Source: Deltaproteobacteria bacterium (lineage in GTDB: Bacteria; Myxococcota; UBA727; VGSZ01). From it: a stretch of 64,000 bases of DNA. The notes under the pieces were generated by a model. That model worked only from the letters and a program-made list of their open reading frames with translations. It ran no database searches and was not told the origin of the DNA. The stretch spans positions 310,001 through 374,000 of the forward strand of contig JACOUT010000014.1 of the NCBI GenBank assembly GCA_016177705.1, read 5' to 3'. Positions 8,980-17,838 of the stretch are shown here, piece by piece (positions within the stretch are counted from its first letter, which is position 1; the number at the start of each line of letters is the position of its first letter). Both the position numbers and the translations under genes were made by a program.

Positions 8980-11900
8980 ATGTCCCCGCGCGAGACGCAA
9001 GCCGAGATGAGCCAGCCCCTCGTCCTGTTGGCCTTGGCCGACGATCCGGTGGCGCCAGGATTGCACGCGGCGTTGCTCGAGCATTCGGCGCGCTTGCGCG
9101 TGCGCGCGTGCAAAGAGGCGGCCGAGGTCGTGGAGACCTGCGCCACCGAGGTGGTGTCGCTGCTCGTGCTGTCGCACCACATCGACGACAACGGCGGCGG
9201 GTCGCTGCTGCGCGAGATCGGCGCCTTCTCCACCACGCCGCAGGCGGTGGTGTTGTTCGACGATCCGGCCGATCCGCGCCGCGCGCTGATCGCGCAGACC
9301 GGAGCGCTCGACCACGTGCTGCCGCCGGGGCGCGAGGTGCAGCCGTTGGTGGCGCTGATCGATCGCATGTTGTCGCGCCGCGCGCTCGAGGCGCGCCTCG
9401 ACAGCGCCAGCCGACAGTTCCGCACGCTCGTCGACAACTCGAACGACGGCATCTACATCCTGCGCGAAGGGCGCTTCATCTACGCCAACCATCGCTTCGA
9501 ACAGATGGTCGGCTTCTCCCTCGACGAGGTGTTGGCCGACGACTTCAACCTGGTCGAGCGCATCACCAGCCCCAAGAGCCGCGCCTATATCGCGGAGCGT
9601 GCGCGCCGCGCCGCCGCTGGCAGGCCGCTCGAGCCGCGCTACGAATTCGTGGCGCTGCGCAAGAACGGCGAGGAGTTCGACGCGCAGGTCTCCATCTCCT
9701 ACATCGAGCTCGAGGGGCCGGAGCGCACCAAGGTGCCGGGCGCGCTCGGCATCATGCAGGACATCACCGAGCGCAAGCGCTTCGAGGACCAGTTGGTCCG
9801 CAAGAACCGCGAGCTGGCGCTCTTGTCCGAGCTGCAAGACGCCATCAACGAAGCGGTCGCCCTCGACGAGACACTGCGTCGAGGCTGTGAGCGGCTGGCC
9901 ACGCTGGTCGGCGCCGAGGCCGTCGGCATCACGCTGGTCGGCAACGACGAGCGCACCTTGCGGCTGCGCTCCTCCAAGGGGCTCGACGACACGCTGACGC
10001 GCGCGCTCGACGCAGTGGCGCTCGACTCGTCGAGCCTGCTCGCCCAAGCGGTGCGCAACAGCGAAGTGCTGGTGGTGGACGACATCCGCCAGGACCCACG
10101 GGTGGCCATCGGCGTGGTGCGCGACGCGTCCTTCGGCGGCTGCATCGTGGTGCCGCTCAAGACGCACGCCGAGGGCGAGCACGACCGCCGCGAGCGCGAG
10201 CGCGTGCTCGGCGCCGCCTTCGTGTTCTTTGCGGCGGGCAAGAAGCCCTCGGTCGACGATCGCGAGCTGTTGGTCAGCGTCGGCACCGCGCTCGGCAACG
10301 CGGTCGAGAAGGCGACGCTGCTCGAGACCGCGCGCTCGTCGGTGAAGAAGCTGGTGGCGCTCGACGAGATCGCGGTGGCGCTCGCCTCCACGCTCGACGT
10401 CGCCGAGGTGACGCAGGCGGTGGCGCGCAACGTCTACCGCCTGTTCGGCGCCACGCGCGTGATGGTGGCGCGCGTCGCCGGCGAGGCCGGCACCTTGGTG
10501 CCCGCCTACGTGCTCGACGACGGCGAGCCGGTGCAAGCCGCGCCCATCCGCATCGCCGACAGCATCATGGGCCTGGCGCTCACCGAGGGCACGCCGGTAC
10601 AGCGCGTGCGCCCGCTCGCCAGCGGCGACCCGCACTGGTCGGTAGACCCGCTCGACGGGCGCCCGGTGCGGCTGTTGCCCTACGAAGAAGAGATGTTCGC
10701 GCTCGGCGTGGGCGCGGCGGTGGCCGTGCCGGTGCTGCTCGACGGCCAGCCGGCGGGCGCGCTTTGGCTCGGCTACGAGGAGGCGACGCCCTTGTCGTCG
10801 CAGGACCTCGGCCTGTTGTCGTCGATCGGCACGCACGTCGCCATCGCCACCAAGAACGCGGCGCTGTTCGCCGCGCGCAACCAAGCTCTCGAGGACCTGC
10901 GCGCGGCGCAGGACAAGCTGGTGTCGAGCGAGAAGCTCAACGCCATCGGCTTGATCGCGCACGGCGTGGCGCACGACTTCAACAACATGCTCGGCTCCAT
11001 CCTCGGCCGCGCCCAGTTGCTCAAGAGCCAGTTGCGCGATCCGGCGCTGCTGCGCCACGCCGAGGTCATCGAGAAGGCCGCCATCGACGGCGCCGAGACG
11101 GTGCGGCGCATCCAGGAGATCGGCCGGCAGGATCGCGCCGACGACTTCGTGCTGGTCGACCTCGACGCCATCGTCGCCGACGTGGTCGAGCTGACGCAGC
11201 CGCGCTGGCGCGACCTGACGAAGAGCGAGGCGCGGCCCGTCGAGGTGGTGGTCGAGCGTTGCCCCGGCGCGGTCGTAGCCGGCAACCCCTCCGAGCTGCG
11301 CGAGGTGCTGGTCAACCTGGTACACAACGCGGTCGACGCCATGCCCACGGGAGGCACGCTGCGCCTGTCGACCGCCATGGCCGATGACTCCTGCTACGTG
11401 CGCGTGGCCGACACCGGCACCGGCATGCCGGACGACATCCGCCACCGCATCTTCGATCCCTACTTCACCACCAAGGGCGATCGCGGCACCGGGCTCGGCC
11501 TGTCGGTCAGCCACTCGATCATCCGGCGCCACGGCGGCGACATCGAGGTGCACTCGCGCACCGAGGGCACCGATCGCGGCACCACCTTCATCATCTCGTT
11601 GCCGTCCGTGCCCAACGTGCGCCCCAACCTGCCCACTACCTTGCCGCCGAGCGCGCGGAGCAACGGGCGCGCGCGGGTGCTCGTGGTCGATGACGAGGCC
11701 AACATCCGCGAGATCTTGGCCGAGATCCTGATGAACGGCGATCACGACGTGGTCACCGCGGCCGACGGCGCCGAGGCGCTGCACCTGCTGCGCGAGAGCG
11801 CCGACTTCGACCTGGTGTTCACCGACCTCGGACTGCCCGGCATGAACGGCTACGAGGTGGCGAGCGAGGTCAAGCGCATCAACCCCTCGCTGCCGGTGGG

Positions 11901-12060
11901 CCTGGTCACGGGCTGGGGCGCCACGCTCGACGCCGAGAAGGCGCGCGCGCACGGCGTCGACCTCGTGCTCTCCAAACCGTTCCGGTACGATCAGGTGCTC
12001 GGCCTCGTCGAGGAAGCGCTGCTCGCGAAGCAAGCGGCCAAGGCGAAGGCGACGGTGTAG
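8980..12060 (+). CDS. Hybrid sensor histidine kinase (pseudo-receiver, PAS, two GAF, HisKA, HATPase, receiver)
   Basis: 1026 aa. Order: a receiver-like fold lacking a clear phospho-Asp (~10-135), PAS (~145-265, NDGIYILREGRFIYAN), GAF (~285-450), GAF (~465-630), HisKA with H665 (HGVAHDFNNMLGSILGRAQLL), HATPase_c with N783 (NLVHNAVDAM), DTGTGMP and GTGLGLS boxes, and a C-terminal receiver with phosphoacceptor D949 (VFTDLGLPGMNGYE) and KPF lysine. Every catalytic part is intact, so it should autophosphorylate and pass phosphate to its own receiver. No transmembrane segment is evident, so sensing is cytoplasmic. Neither the ATG at 8980 nor the in-frame ATG at 9007 has a good ribosome-binding site. 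It is transcribed divergently from the LarC-like operon across ~50 bp. Confidence 0.93.
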   Translation: MSPRETQAEMSQPLVLLALADDPVAPGLHAALLEHSARLRVRACKEAAEVVETCATEVVSLLVLSHHIDDNGGGSLLREIGAFSTTPQAVVLFDDPADPRRALIAQTGALDHVLPPGREVQPLVALIDRMLSRRALEARLDSASRQFRTLVDNSNDGIYILREGRFIYANHRFEQMVGFSLDEVLADDFNLVERITSPKSRAYIAERARRAAAGRPLEPRYEFVALRKNGEEFDAQVSISYIELEGPERTKVPGALGIMQDITERKRFEDQLVRKNRELALLSELQDAINEAVALDETLRRGCERLATLVGAEAVGITLVGNDERTLRLRSSKGLDDTLTRALDAVALDSSSLLAQAVRNSEVLVVDDIRQDPRVAIGVVRDASFGGCIVVPLKTHAEGEHDRRERERVLGAAFVFFAAGKKPSVDDRELLVSVGTALGNAVEKATLLETARSSVKKLVALDEIAVALASTLDVAEVTQAVARNVYRLFGATRVMVARVAGEAGTLVPAYVLDDGEPVQAAPIRIADSIMGLALTEGTPVQRVRPLASGDPHWSVDPLDGRPVRLLPYEEEMFALGVGAAVAVPVLLDGQPAGALWLGYEEATPLSSQDLGLLSSIGTHVAIATKNAALFAARNQALEDLRAAQDKLVSSEKLNAIGLIAHGVAHDFNNMLGSILGRAQLLKSQLRDPALLRHAEVIEKAAIDGAETVRRIQEIGRQDRADDFVLVDLDAIVADVVELTQPRWRDLTKSEARPVEVVVERCPGAVVAGNPSELREVLVNLVHNAVDAMPTGGTLRLSTAMADDSCYVRVADTGTGMPDDIRHRIFDPYFTTKGDRGTGLGLSVSHSIIRRHGGDIEVHSRTEGTDRGTTFIISLPSVPNVRPNLPTTLPPSARSNGRARVLVVDDEANIREILAEILMNGDHDVVTAADGAEALHLLRESADFDLVFTDLGLPGMNGYEVASEVKRINPSLPVGLVTGWGATLDAEKARAHGVDLVLSKPFRYDQVLGLVEEALLAKQAAKAKATV

Positions 12061-12168
12061 GACAAGGTGCGAAGCGCGCGACATGTAGGCAGAGATCGTG
12101 AGCCGCGGCAAGGACAGCGCCCGTCATCCTCCCGATACTGAGCAGGCAAACCTAAACTGGAGCGCACC

Positions 12169-12570
12169 ATGGCAGTCGACGGAATCAAAGGTGGCGGCAA
12201 AGACAGCGTCTACGGGTTGATGGCCGAGGGCCTCGACCTTGCCGACGACGCGTTCAACCCCGAGAAGCAGCTCAAGAAGGCCGGCAACATTGCCGGCCAG
12301 CTCGGCGACGCGGTCAAAGGCGCCACTGGCGGCGGCGGCGGCGGCGGCGGCGGCCTGTTCGGCGGCGGCGGCGGCGGCCTGCTCGGCGGCATCATGAACA
12401 TCGCCAAGATGGTCTTGAGCGTGGTGTGCCCGGCGGCGGGCATCGCGCTCAACCTCGTCTCGGGCCTGATGAACAGCCAGGGCGGCGGCGGCGGTGGTGG
12501 TGGCGGCATGGGCAACGACATCCTCGGCTCGGTCGCCAACGGTGTGCTCGGCGGCGCGCTCGGCGGCTAG
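12169..12570 (+). CDS. Glycine-rich protein of unknown function
   Basis: 133 aa. Residues ~1-52 are soluble and mixed-charge (MAVDGIKGGGKDSVYG, then DAFNPEKQLKKAGN). Two poly-Gly tracts flank a hydrophobic helix LLGGIMNIAKMVLSVVCPAAGIALNLVSGLM (quoted in parts: LLGGIMNIAKMVLSV and CPAAGIALNLVSGLM), and the C-terminus is Gly/Ala-rich (GVLGGALGG). No signal peptide is seen. GGAG lies 6 nt before the ATG. A strong Rho-independent terminator follows, so it is a monocistronic unit, which often marks an abundant product. The composition recalls small secreted or pore-forming Gly-rich proteins, but I do not recognise a family. Confidence 0.7.
   Translation: MAVDGIKGGGKDSVYGLMAEGLDLADDAFNPEKQLKKAGNIAGQLGDAVKGATGGGGGGGGGLFGGGGGGLLGGIMNIAKMVLSVVCPAAGIALNLVSGLMNSQGGGGGGGGGMGNDILGSVANGVLGGALGG
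12328..12378 (+). repeat. GGC-codon run encoding poly-Gly
   Basis: A nearly uninterrupted series of GGC codons encodes two Gly tracts broken by LF. A second such tract lies at about 12481-12510 in the same gene. Slippage at such runs can change protein length without breaking the frame. Confidence 0.8.
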
Positions 12571-12595
12571 CGACACAGCAGCGGCGCAACACGCG

Positions 12596-12626
12596 GCGGG
12601 GCTCCAGGAGCCCCGCTGTCGTTTTT
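12596..12626 (+). terminator. Rho-independent terminator of the Gly-rich gene
   Basis: A perfect inverted repeat (10-bp arms GCGGGGCTCC and GGAGCCCCGC around a single A, 12596-12616) is followed five bases later by a run of five T at 12622-12626. It lies 26 bp after the stop of the Gly-rich gene. It is the clearest intrinsic terminator in the window. Confidence 0.9.
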
Positions 12627-12641
12627 GCCGTGACCTTTGGC

Positions 12642-12647
12642 TATGGT
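12642..12647 (+). promoter_or_regulatory. Putative -10 element (TATGGT) for leaderless start at 12654
   Basis: TATGGT ends 6 nt before the GTG at 12654, and no Shine-Dalgarno is present. Transcription would begin at or near the G of GTG. No convincing -35 is visible. It is one of a set of similarly placed hexamers in this window. Confidence 0.4.
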
Positions 12648-12653
12648 CGCCTC

Positions 12654-13076
12654 GTGAACACGCTGGACGAAATCCTCTCCAAGTACCCGTCCGAGGACGT
12701 GAAGGCCGCGGCACCCATCATCGCGGTCATGGGCCTGCTCGCCGTACCCATCGACGAGATTCCGCGGCCGGTGCTCGCCAGGCTGCTCAAGGCCGCCGAG
12801 ACCGTCGGCCTCAAGGAGGGCGACGGGCCGGAGCAGACCATCCTCGCCATCAACGCCTACTGCGAGCGCGCGGCCGTCAACCCCGAGCTGCTCTCCGAGA
12901 TCGCGCTGACGTATCGCGACAAGGAGATCCAGAAGACGCTCAACGTCGCTGCGGCGCGTCGCAAGACGGCCATGAAGGCCGTCGGCTCCAAGGCCAACAC
13001 CGAGAAGGTGCCGAAGGCGCAGGAGAAGAAGGCCTCGGCCAAGGTCAAGGCCAGCCGCGGCCTCAAGAAGAAATAG
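12654..13076 (+). CDS. Unknown protein with Lys/Ala-rich tail
   Basis: 140 aa. The first ~95 residues are an alpha-helical globular region beginning MNTLDEILSKYPSED. The last ~40 residues are basic and low-complexity (KKASAKVKASRGLKKK), resembling histone-like or nucleoid-associated tails. No known domain is recognised. The GTG at 12654 was chosen because homology-like composition starts there and a TATGGT hexamer sits 6 nt upstream; an alternative in-frame GTG at 12630 would lie immediately behind the terminator. It is convergent with the trigger-factor-like gene. Confidence 0.65.
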   Translation: MNTLDEILSKYPSEDVKAAAPIIAVMGLLAVPIDEIPRPVLARLLKAAETVGLKEGDGPEQTILAINAYCERAAVNPELLSEIALTYRDKEIQKTLNVAAARRKTAMKAVGSKANTEKVPKAQEKKASAKVKASRGLKKK

Positions 13077-13094
13077 CGCCGAGCGCGTCCTGCC

Positions 13095-14357
13095 TCACGA
13101 GGGCGGGGTCTTCGACGGCGGCCGCTTGAGGCCGCGCGTCGTCGTCACCACCATGCGGTCGACGCCGGTCTTCTCGTCGGGCGGCACCAGCGGTGTGACG
13201 CGCGTGCCCGGTGGGCTCGGCGGCGCGTCGAAGGCGATCGTGGCGCGCGCCAACAGCACGTCCTGCGCCTTGCGCAAGCGCAGCCCGCGCAGCAGGTCTT
13301 TGTGCAGCCCGGGGTTCCGGTAGAGGATGCCGTCGAGGTCGAGGCTGCCGAACATCACTGCCAGCGTCTTCTTCAGCTCATCGTCGTTCACCTCGAGGCC
13401 GAGGGTCGCGGCCAGTGCCTCGAGCGCGCGTTGTTCCCAGACGATGCGACGCGCCTCGCCGCGCAGCGTTGGATCCTGCAAGTAGGCCTGCTGCGACTTC
13501 TTCTGCGCCGGCAGCGGCACGCCCTGGCGCGCCTGCGACTCGCCCTGCAGCCCGCGCCACTGGCGGGTGAGCTCCTCGTCGACGAGCTCGCCGGGCACCT
13601 CGTCACCCATGCTCTTGATGTACAGCTCGCGGAGCAGGAGGAGGCGTGCGTGCTCCACCATCTGCTGGCCGCGGATGACGATCAGCTCCTTCTTCAGCTC
13701 GGCCCTGAGGTCCGCGAGCTTCTTGTTGTTGGTCACGGCCACGAAGATCGGGTCGGTGACCGCCGGGACCTTGCGAGCACGCGCGGCGCGGATCGCCACC
13801 GCGAACACCACGGTGCGGCCCGCCTGCTGCGCCACCGGGTAGTCCGGCGGCAGCGTGACGTTGATCAGGCGCTGGCCCGGCACCTTCTGACCCACCAGCG
13901 CCTCGAAGAGCCCCGGCAGCAGCCGGTTGGGTGTCACGCGGTACCAGGTGTCGGTCTCGGCGAGGAAGACGTCGCCACCGAGGTAGCCGAGCAGGTCGAG
14001 CTGCACCTCGTCGCCAGCGTGTATGTCCTCGCCGCTGCCGCGGCTGGCGGTGTGCGAGAGCTGGCGCTGCATGGCCGCGACGCGTGCATCGACGTCGCGC
14101 TCGCGCACCAGGCCGACCGGGATGTGCAGCTCGATGCCGCCGGCGAGGTTGAGCAGACGCTCGGCGGAGCGCTTGGCCGCAGCGTCGATGGCCACCGAGG
14201 AGGCGGCGCTGGCGCCGGGCGCGCTCTGCAGGATGCGCTGGAGCTGCCGCCCCGCCTCGAGCGTGGTGGAGCGCGCCGAGGTGCGCTTCTCCTCGGCCGC
14301 CCGCTGCTTGGCGGCGGTTTGGCCGCGGACCTTCGGTGGGGGGGGCTTGGGGGCCAT
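13095..14357 (-). CDS. Trigger-factor-like peptidyl-prolyl isomerase lacking a clear ribosome-binding domain
   Basis: 420 aa. The N-terminal ~65 residues are Pro/Lys/Ala-rich. Around residues ~120-205 there is an FKBP-like PPIase domain as in trigger factor (AGDEVQLDLLGYLGG, then PGLFEALVGQKVPGQ and LPPDYPVAQQAGRTVVFAV). The rest, ~205-380, is predicted helical like the trigger-factor C-terminal chaperone domain (ELKKELIVIRGQQM, YIKSMGDEVPGELVDEEL). The trigger-factor ribosome-docking signature GFRxGKxP is not seen. It is probably a cytosolic foldase, perhaps dedicated to a partner. The ATG at 14357 is preferred because GGAGAG lies 4-5 nt upstream. The C-terminal tail is Pro/Lys-rich. Confidence 0.75.
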   Translation of the reverse strand: MAPKPPPPKVRGQTAAKQRAAEEKRTSARSTTLEAGRQLQRILQSAPGASAASSVAIDAAAKRSAERLLNLAGGIELHIPVGLVRERDVDARVAAMQRQLSHTASRGSGEDIHAGDEVQLDLLGYLGGDVFLAETDTWYRVTPNRLLPGLFEALVGQKVPGQRLINVTLPPDYPVAQQAGRTVVFAVAIRAARARKVPAVTDPIFVAVTNNKKLADLRAELKKELIVIRGQQMVEHARLLLLRELYIKSMGDEVPGELVDEELTRQWRGLQGESQARQGVPLPAQKKSQQAYLQDPTLRGEARRIVWEQRALEALAATLGLEVNDDELKKTLAVMFGSLDLDGILYRNPGLHKDLLRGLRLRKAQDVLLARATIAFDAPPSPPGTRVTPLVPPDEKTGVDRMVVTTTRGLKRPPSKTPPS

Positions 14358-14476
14358 TCGCTCTCCGCGCTCCAACACTACGCGAGGGCCGCTGCTTTGC
14401 GGAAGGGCTCAAACGCGGCGCGCCCGCGGCGGGCCTTGTGGGCACGCTCGCGGGCGCGTCGTCGAGGCGGCTTCGA

Positions 14477-15199
14477 TCAGCCGGCCTTGATGTGGCGGAT
14501 GGCGCTCTTGGCCAGCTCGTCCATGGTGTTGAGCACGTTCGACATCGCCTGCTGCATCTGGGAGAGCTTCTGCATGTCGAACTTGATCTTCTCGAACTCG
14601 ATGTTGCGGCTCTCCTGGCCCTTGTCGTTCTTCTTGCCCTCGGCTTGCTTGGCCTGATCGGAGAGCTTGTTGAGGCGCTCCTCGATCTTCTTCTGGAAGT
14701 CCTTCACCACCTTGCACATGAGGGCGAAGACGCGATCCTCGAAGCAGCCGCCGCTGCCGAGCTCGCGCAGCGCTTCGCCCATCTCGTCGTTGCCGAAGCG
14801 CATGTCGTCGCCGATGCGGCTCGGGCTCTGCAGCGCGCCGAAGGACTGGGGCTCGTCCTCGCCGACCTCGTTGTTGCGCAGCGGGTTCGACGCACCGTTG
14901 CAGAAGCCCTGGTTGGAGGCCGACTGCAGGCCGCCCACTTCCTGGTCGATGGCGCGGCTGGCGAACTCCGCGATGTTGCGGATGTCGCTGATGGCCTGTT
15001 GGCCGGCCATCATGCGGTTGGCGTCGCCGGTCATGGCGCCGCGCTGGAACTGGTCGAAGGCCTGCGACAGCGCGCCGCCGACCTCCATCAGCTGTTCCTG
15101 GGGCAGGTTCTCCAGGCCGCGGATGGCCTGGCCGCCCGAGGCTTCGATGAAGCGGTTGATGTCCCGTGCGAGCTTGAGTTTGCCGTTGATGTGGGTCAT
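14477..15199 (-). CDS. Unknown protein with C-terminal coiled coil
   Basis: 240 aa, no signal peptide. The N-terminal half is Gln/Ala/Gly-rich. A central segment GSGGCFEDRVFALMCKVVKD is followed by a long charged helical stretch (KKIEERLNKLSDQAKQAEGKK and FEKIKFDMQKLSQMQQAM) that looks like a coiled coil. I do not recognise the family; soluble, Met/Gln-rich coiled-coil proteins of this kind are common among secretion-system substrates or chaperones, but nothing here proves that. GAGGG lies about 9 nt before the ATG at 15199; an in-frame ATG further up (15226) has weaker support. Confidence 0.7.
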   Translation of the reverse strand: MTHINGKLKLARDINRFIEASGGQAIRGLENLPQEQLMEVGGALSQAFDQFQRGAMTGDANRMMAGQQAISDIRNIAEFASRAIDQEVGGLQSASNQGFCNGASNPLRNNEVGEDEPQSFGALQSPSRIGDDMRFGNDEMGEALRELGSGGCFEDRVFALMCKVVKDFQKKIEERLNKLSDQAKQAEGKKNDKGQESRNIEFEKIKFDMQKLSQMQQAMSNVLNTMDELAKSAIRHIKAG

Positions 15200-15291
15200 G
15201 GATGTTTTTCCCTCGGTTATGGCCATGCCCGAGGGCGTGGCCGAGGTGGTCGGGAGCAGTATCGCCGCTCAGCCGCCCCGGTTTCCTCTTG

Positions 15292-15325
15292 GCCTACAGG
15301 ATCTTAGGTCTGCGCAGATGTAGGC
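15292..15325 (-). promoter_or_regulatory. Nested inverted repeats upstream of the coiled-coil gene
   Basis: A 7-bp inverted repeat, GCCTACA (15292-15298) and TGTAGGC (15319-15325), encloses a 10-bp palindrome TCTGCGCAGA (15309-15318). It sits about 95 bp upstream of the ATG at 15199, in a 210-bp gap with no genes. It could be an operator or part of a transcript leader. Confidence 0.35.
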
Positions 15326-15409
15326 GCACGTGCGCACCCGCGTTCGGACGCGGTGGCGCCTTCCCTCGATCTTGATGGGGGTCATCCCGACCAGGCGGTC
15401 GCGATCGCC

Positions 15410-16648
15410 TTAGTCCGGCCGCTTGGTGGACGGAGCGGTGCTGGACGCGCCGGTGTCGCCCGGCTCCTTGTCGTCCCGGTCGTCCTTGTCGTCCTTGCCC
15501 TCGAGCTTGTCCTCGTCGAGCGCCTCGGCCTTGGCGTTGGCCGCCGCCGCCTCCTGGCGCAGCTTGTTGAGGTCGCCGGGGGCGATGGGCTTGCCGTCGG
15601 CCGTGATCGGCGGCTTCTTGGCGTCGAGGCTGACGCCCGGCTCGAGCAGCTCGATCTTGGCCTGCGTGCGCAGCTGTTCGAGCAGCTCGCGCGTGGCCTT
15701 GGACTTCTGGCGCGCCTTCAAGCTCGTCAGGATGGTCTCCTTGACGTCTTCGAAGGTGCGCTGCTTCTCCTCGGTCTTCTCGTTGACCTTGATGACGTGG
15801 TAGCCGAACTGCGTCTCGACCGGGCCGACGATGTCGCCCGCCTTGGCAGCAAACGCCGCGTCCTCGAACTGCTTGACCATGCGGCCGCGCGAGAAGGTGC
15901 CGAGGTCGCCGCCGCGCGCCGCGGTCGGGCCTTCGCTCGAACGCTTGGCAATCTCACCGAAGTCGGCGCCCTGCTTCTTGGCCTCGGCCGTGAGCTTCTT
16001 GGCGAGCGCGAGCTTCTCCTTCTTCTGCGCGTCGGTGGTGTCCTTGTCGGTCTTGAGCAGGATGTGCTGCGCGGTGATCTGCTCCTTCTGCAGGTACTTG
16101 TCCTTGTTCTCGCCGTAGTACTTCTCGGCGTCGGCCTCGGTGGGCTCTTGGCCGGCGAGCAGCTTGGCGAACAGCTTGTCGCGCAACAGGTTCTTCTCGA
16201 GGTCCGCTTTGACGTCGGCCTCGGACTGCTGGGTGCGCTCGAGGAACGACGAGAACGCCTTGTCGGAGCCGAAGCGCGCCTTGTGCTCGGCCAGCTTGGC
16301 CTCGAGCTCGGCAGCGTCGATGGTGACGCCCTCGGCCTTGGCCTTCTGCGCGATCAGCTCCTCCTCGACCATCTTGCGGATCAGGTTCTCCTTGAGCCGC
16401 CCCTCGAGCTGGGGTGCGATCTGCCGACCGGCGCGCTGGAAGCGCGCGCGCGTGCGCTCCATCTGCTTGCTGAATTCCGCGCGCGGGATGTCTTGGCCGT
16501 TGACGCGCGCCACCGGGCCCGTCGGGTCGGCGGCGGCAGGCTGGTCGGTCGAGCCTTCGCTCTTCTTGGGGCAGCCGAGCGTCGCGGCGAGCGTGAACGC
16601 AACCAACGCGGCCAGGACGACGACGGCGGAACGATGGAGTCGCTGCAC
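15410..16648 (-). CDS. PpiC/SurA-type peptidyl-prolyl isomerase lipoprotein
   Basis: 412 aa. A lipoprotein signal ends at C26 (AATLGC). Then come a SurA-N-like helical region (~40-180, VARVNGQDIPRAEF; RKMVEEELIAQKAKAEG) and a parvulin PPIase domain (~195-290: AQHILLKT, DFGEIAKRSSEGP, GGDLGTFSRGRMVKQFE, VETQFGYHVIKV). The highly charged tail ends DDKDDRDDKEPGD. It should fold or chaperone outer-membrane proteins in the periplasm, as SurA/PrsA do. The GTG at 16648 is chosen because GGAG lies 5 nt upstream and the signal peptide begins there. Confidence 0.92.
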   Translation of the reverse strand: MQRLHRSAVVVLAALVAFTLAATLGCPKKSEGSTDQPAAADPTGPVARVNGQDIPRAEFSKQMERTRARFQRAGRQIAPQLEGRLKENLIRKMVEEELIAQKAKAEGVTIDAAELEAKLAEHKARFGSDKAFSSFLERTQQSEADVKADLEKNLLRDKLFAKLLAGQEPTEADAEKYYGENKDKYLQKEQITAQHILLKTDKDTTDAQKKEKLALAKKLTAEAKKQGADFGEIAKRSSEGPTAARGGDLGTFSRGRMVKQFEDAAFAAKAGDIVGPVETQFGYHVIKVNEKTEEKQRTFEDVKETILTSLKARQKSKATRELLEQLRTQAKIELLEPGVSLDAKKPPITADGKPIAPGDLNKLRQEAAAANAKAEALDEDKLEGKDDKDDRDDKEPGDTGASSTAPSTKRPD

Positions 16649-16701
16649 GGGTGCTCCTCTAGGGACGTAGCGCCGTGCTGTAGCGAGGCACGGAGGCATG
16701 G

Positions 16702-17793
16702 TCAACGGACCGGCGGGCGGCGCCATTCTGCGTGGATCCGATCGACGACGTCGGCGGCGACCTCGGCGCTGCTGCCCGGCAGCGCGACGGCGCAGGAAAG
16801 CTGCCCGGCGGCGGCTGCGCCCGATTGCAGCACCGCGTCGGCGATGCGCGCGCCGGCAGCGACGCGGCAGCCCTTGCCGACGACGGCGAACGACAGCTCC
16901 GCGTCGGCGCCGACGTCGGCGCCGGCGTCGACGAGCGCCGGCCCGGCGAAGCGCGCGCTCGGATGCACGCGCGCGCCCGCTGCGACGAAGACGCGCCCGG
17001 GCCGCTCCTCGAGGCCGGCGAAGGGGCGCAGCTCGCCGCTCGTCCAGGCGCCGGTCAACACCGCCAGGTTGGCCTCGAACAGCCGATCGGGCGTGCCGAC
17101 GTCACAGAAGGTGCCGGCGTGATCGAAGCCGCGCAAGAGCGCCCCCTGCTCGAGCCAGCGCGGGTAGCCCTCGTCGTTGATGCCCGAAGCGGCGCCGCGC
17201 ACTACGCCGCCCTCGAGCGTCACCGGCGGCAGCACCTCGAGGGCGCGCGGGTGGACCACGTGCACGCCGCAGAACATGCGCTCCCTGGCCACCGGCCCGC
17301 GCGGCGCGACGCGACCGGCGAAGGTGACGATGCGCTCGTCGACGTCGGTGCCGATGGCGCCGTAGCGCGCGGTCTCGGGGTCGTCCTTGAGCACCAGCGT
17401 GGCGAGCGCGTCGTCGGGGCTTTTGAGCACGCCGGCGAGGTCGAGATCGATGAGCGCATCGGCGTTCAGCACCAGCACGCGCTCGCCCGCCGGTGCGGGG
17501 CATGCGGCGGCCAGGCCGCGCAGACCGCCGCCCGTGCCCATCACCTCCGGCTCGTACGTGGTGACGACGCGCATGCCGAGGAGCGAGGCGCCGAGCGCGG
17601 CCGGCACCTGCGGGTGGAGCCAGTGCGAATTGACGGCGACCGTGCGGATGCCGGCGCGCGCGAGCAAGCGCAGCGCATGCTCGAGCAGCGGCGTGCCGCA
17701 CACCTCGAGCAGCGGCTTGGGGCGCTCGTTGGTGAGCGGGCGCAGGCGCGTGCCGAGGCCGGCGGCGAGCACGTAGGCGACGGTGACGGGCAC
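16702..17793 (-). CDS. Sugar-1-phosphate nucleotidyltransferase (MobA/GlmU-like with beta-helix tail)
   Basis: 363 aa. Residues ~3-235 form the NTP-transferase fold with the signature LAAGLGTRLRPLTNERPKPL at ~9-28, a GTGGG loop, LNADALIDLD (metal-binding Asp) and later GTFCDVGTPDRLFEAN. Residues ~250-330 show hexapeptide-like repeats (VHPSARFAGPALVDAGADVG) typical of a left-handed beta-helix. It resembles mannose-1-phosphate guanylyltransferases and MurNAc-1-phosphate uridylyltransferases; the substrate cannot be told from sequence. The GTG at 17793 follows AGAGGGGAGC. It is divergent from the Sua5 gene, with only ~45 bp between them. Confidence 0.88.
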   Translation of the reverse strand: MPVTVAYVLAAGLGTRLRPLTNERPKPLLEVCGTPLLEHALRLLARAGIRTVAVNSHWLHPQVPAALGASLLGMRVVTTYEPEVMGTGGGLRGLAAACPAPAGERVLVLNADALIDLDLAGVLKSPDDALATLVLKDDPETARYGAIGTDVDERIVTFAGRVAPRGPVARERMFCGVHVVHPRALEVLPPVTLEGGVVRGAASGINDEGYPRWLEQGALLRGFDHAGTFCDVGTPDRLFEANLAVLTGAWTSGELRPFAGLEERPGRVFVAAGARVHPSARFAGPALVDAGADVGADAELSFAVVGKGCRVAAGARIADAVLQSGAAAAGQLSCAVALPGSSAEVAADVVDRIHAEWRRPPVR

Positions 17794-17838
17794 GCTCCCC
17801 TCTATCGCGGCGCGCGCGCTTTGGCCAAACGGGTCGCG

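Noticed and set aside
8926..12111. 1061-residue open frame on the minus strand
   Set aside because: It is entirely antisense to the hybrid histidine kinase and has shadow composition (His/Arg/Asp/Val), no domain.
15353..17122. 589-residue plus-strand open frame
   Set aside because: Antisense to the PpiC and nucleotidyltransferase genes, Leu/Val/Arg-rich without motifs.
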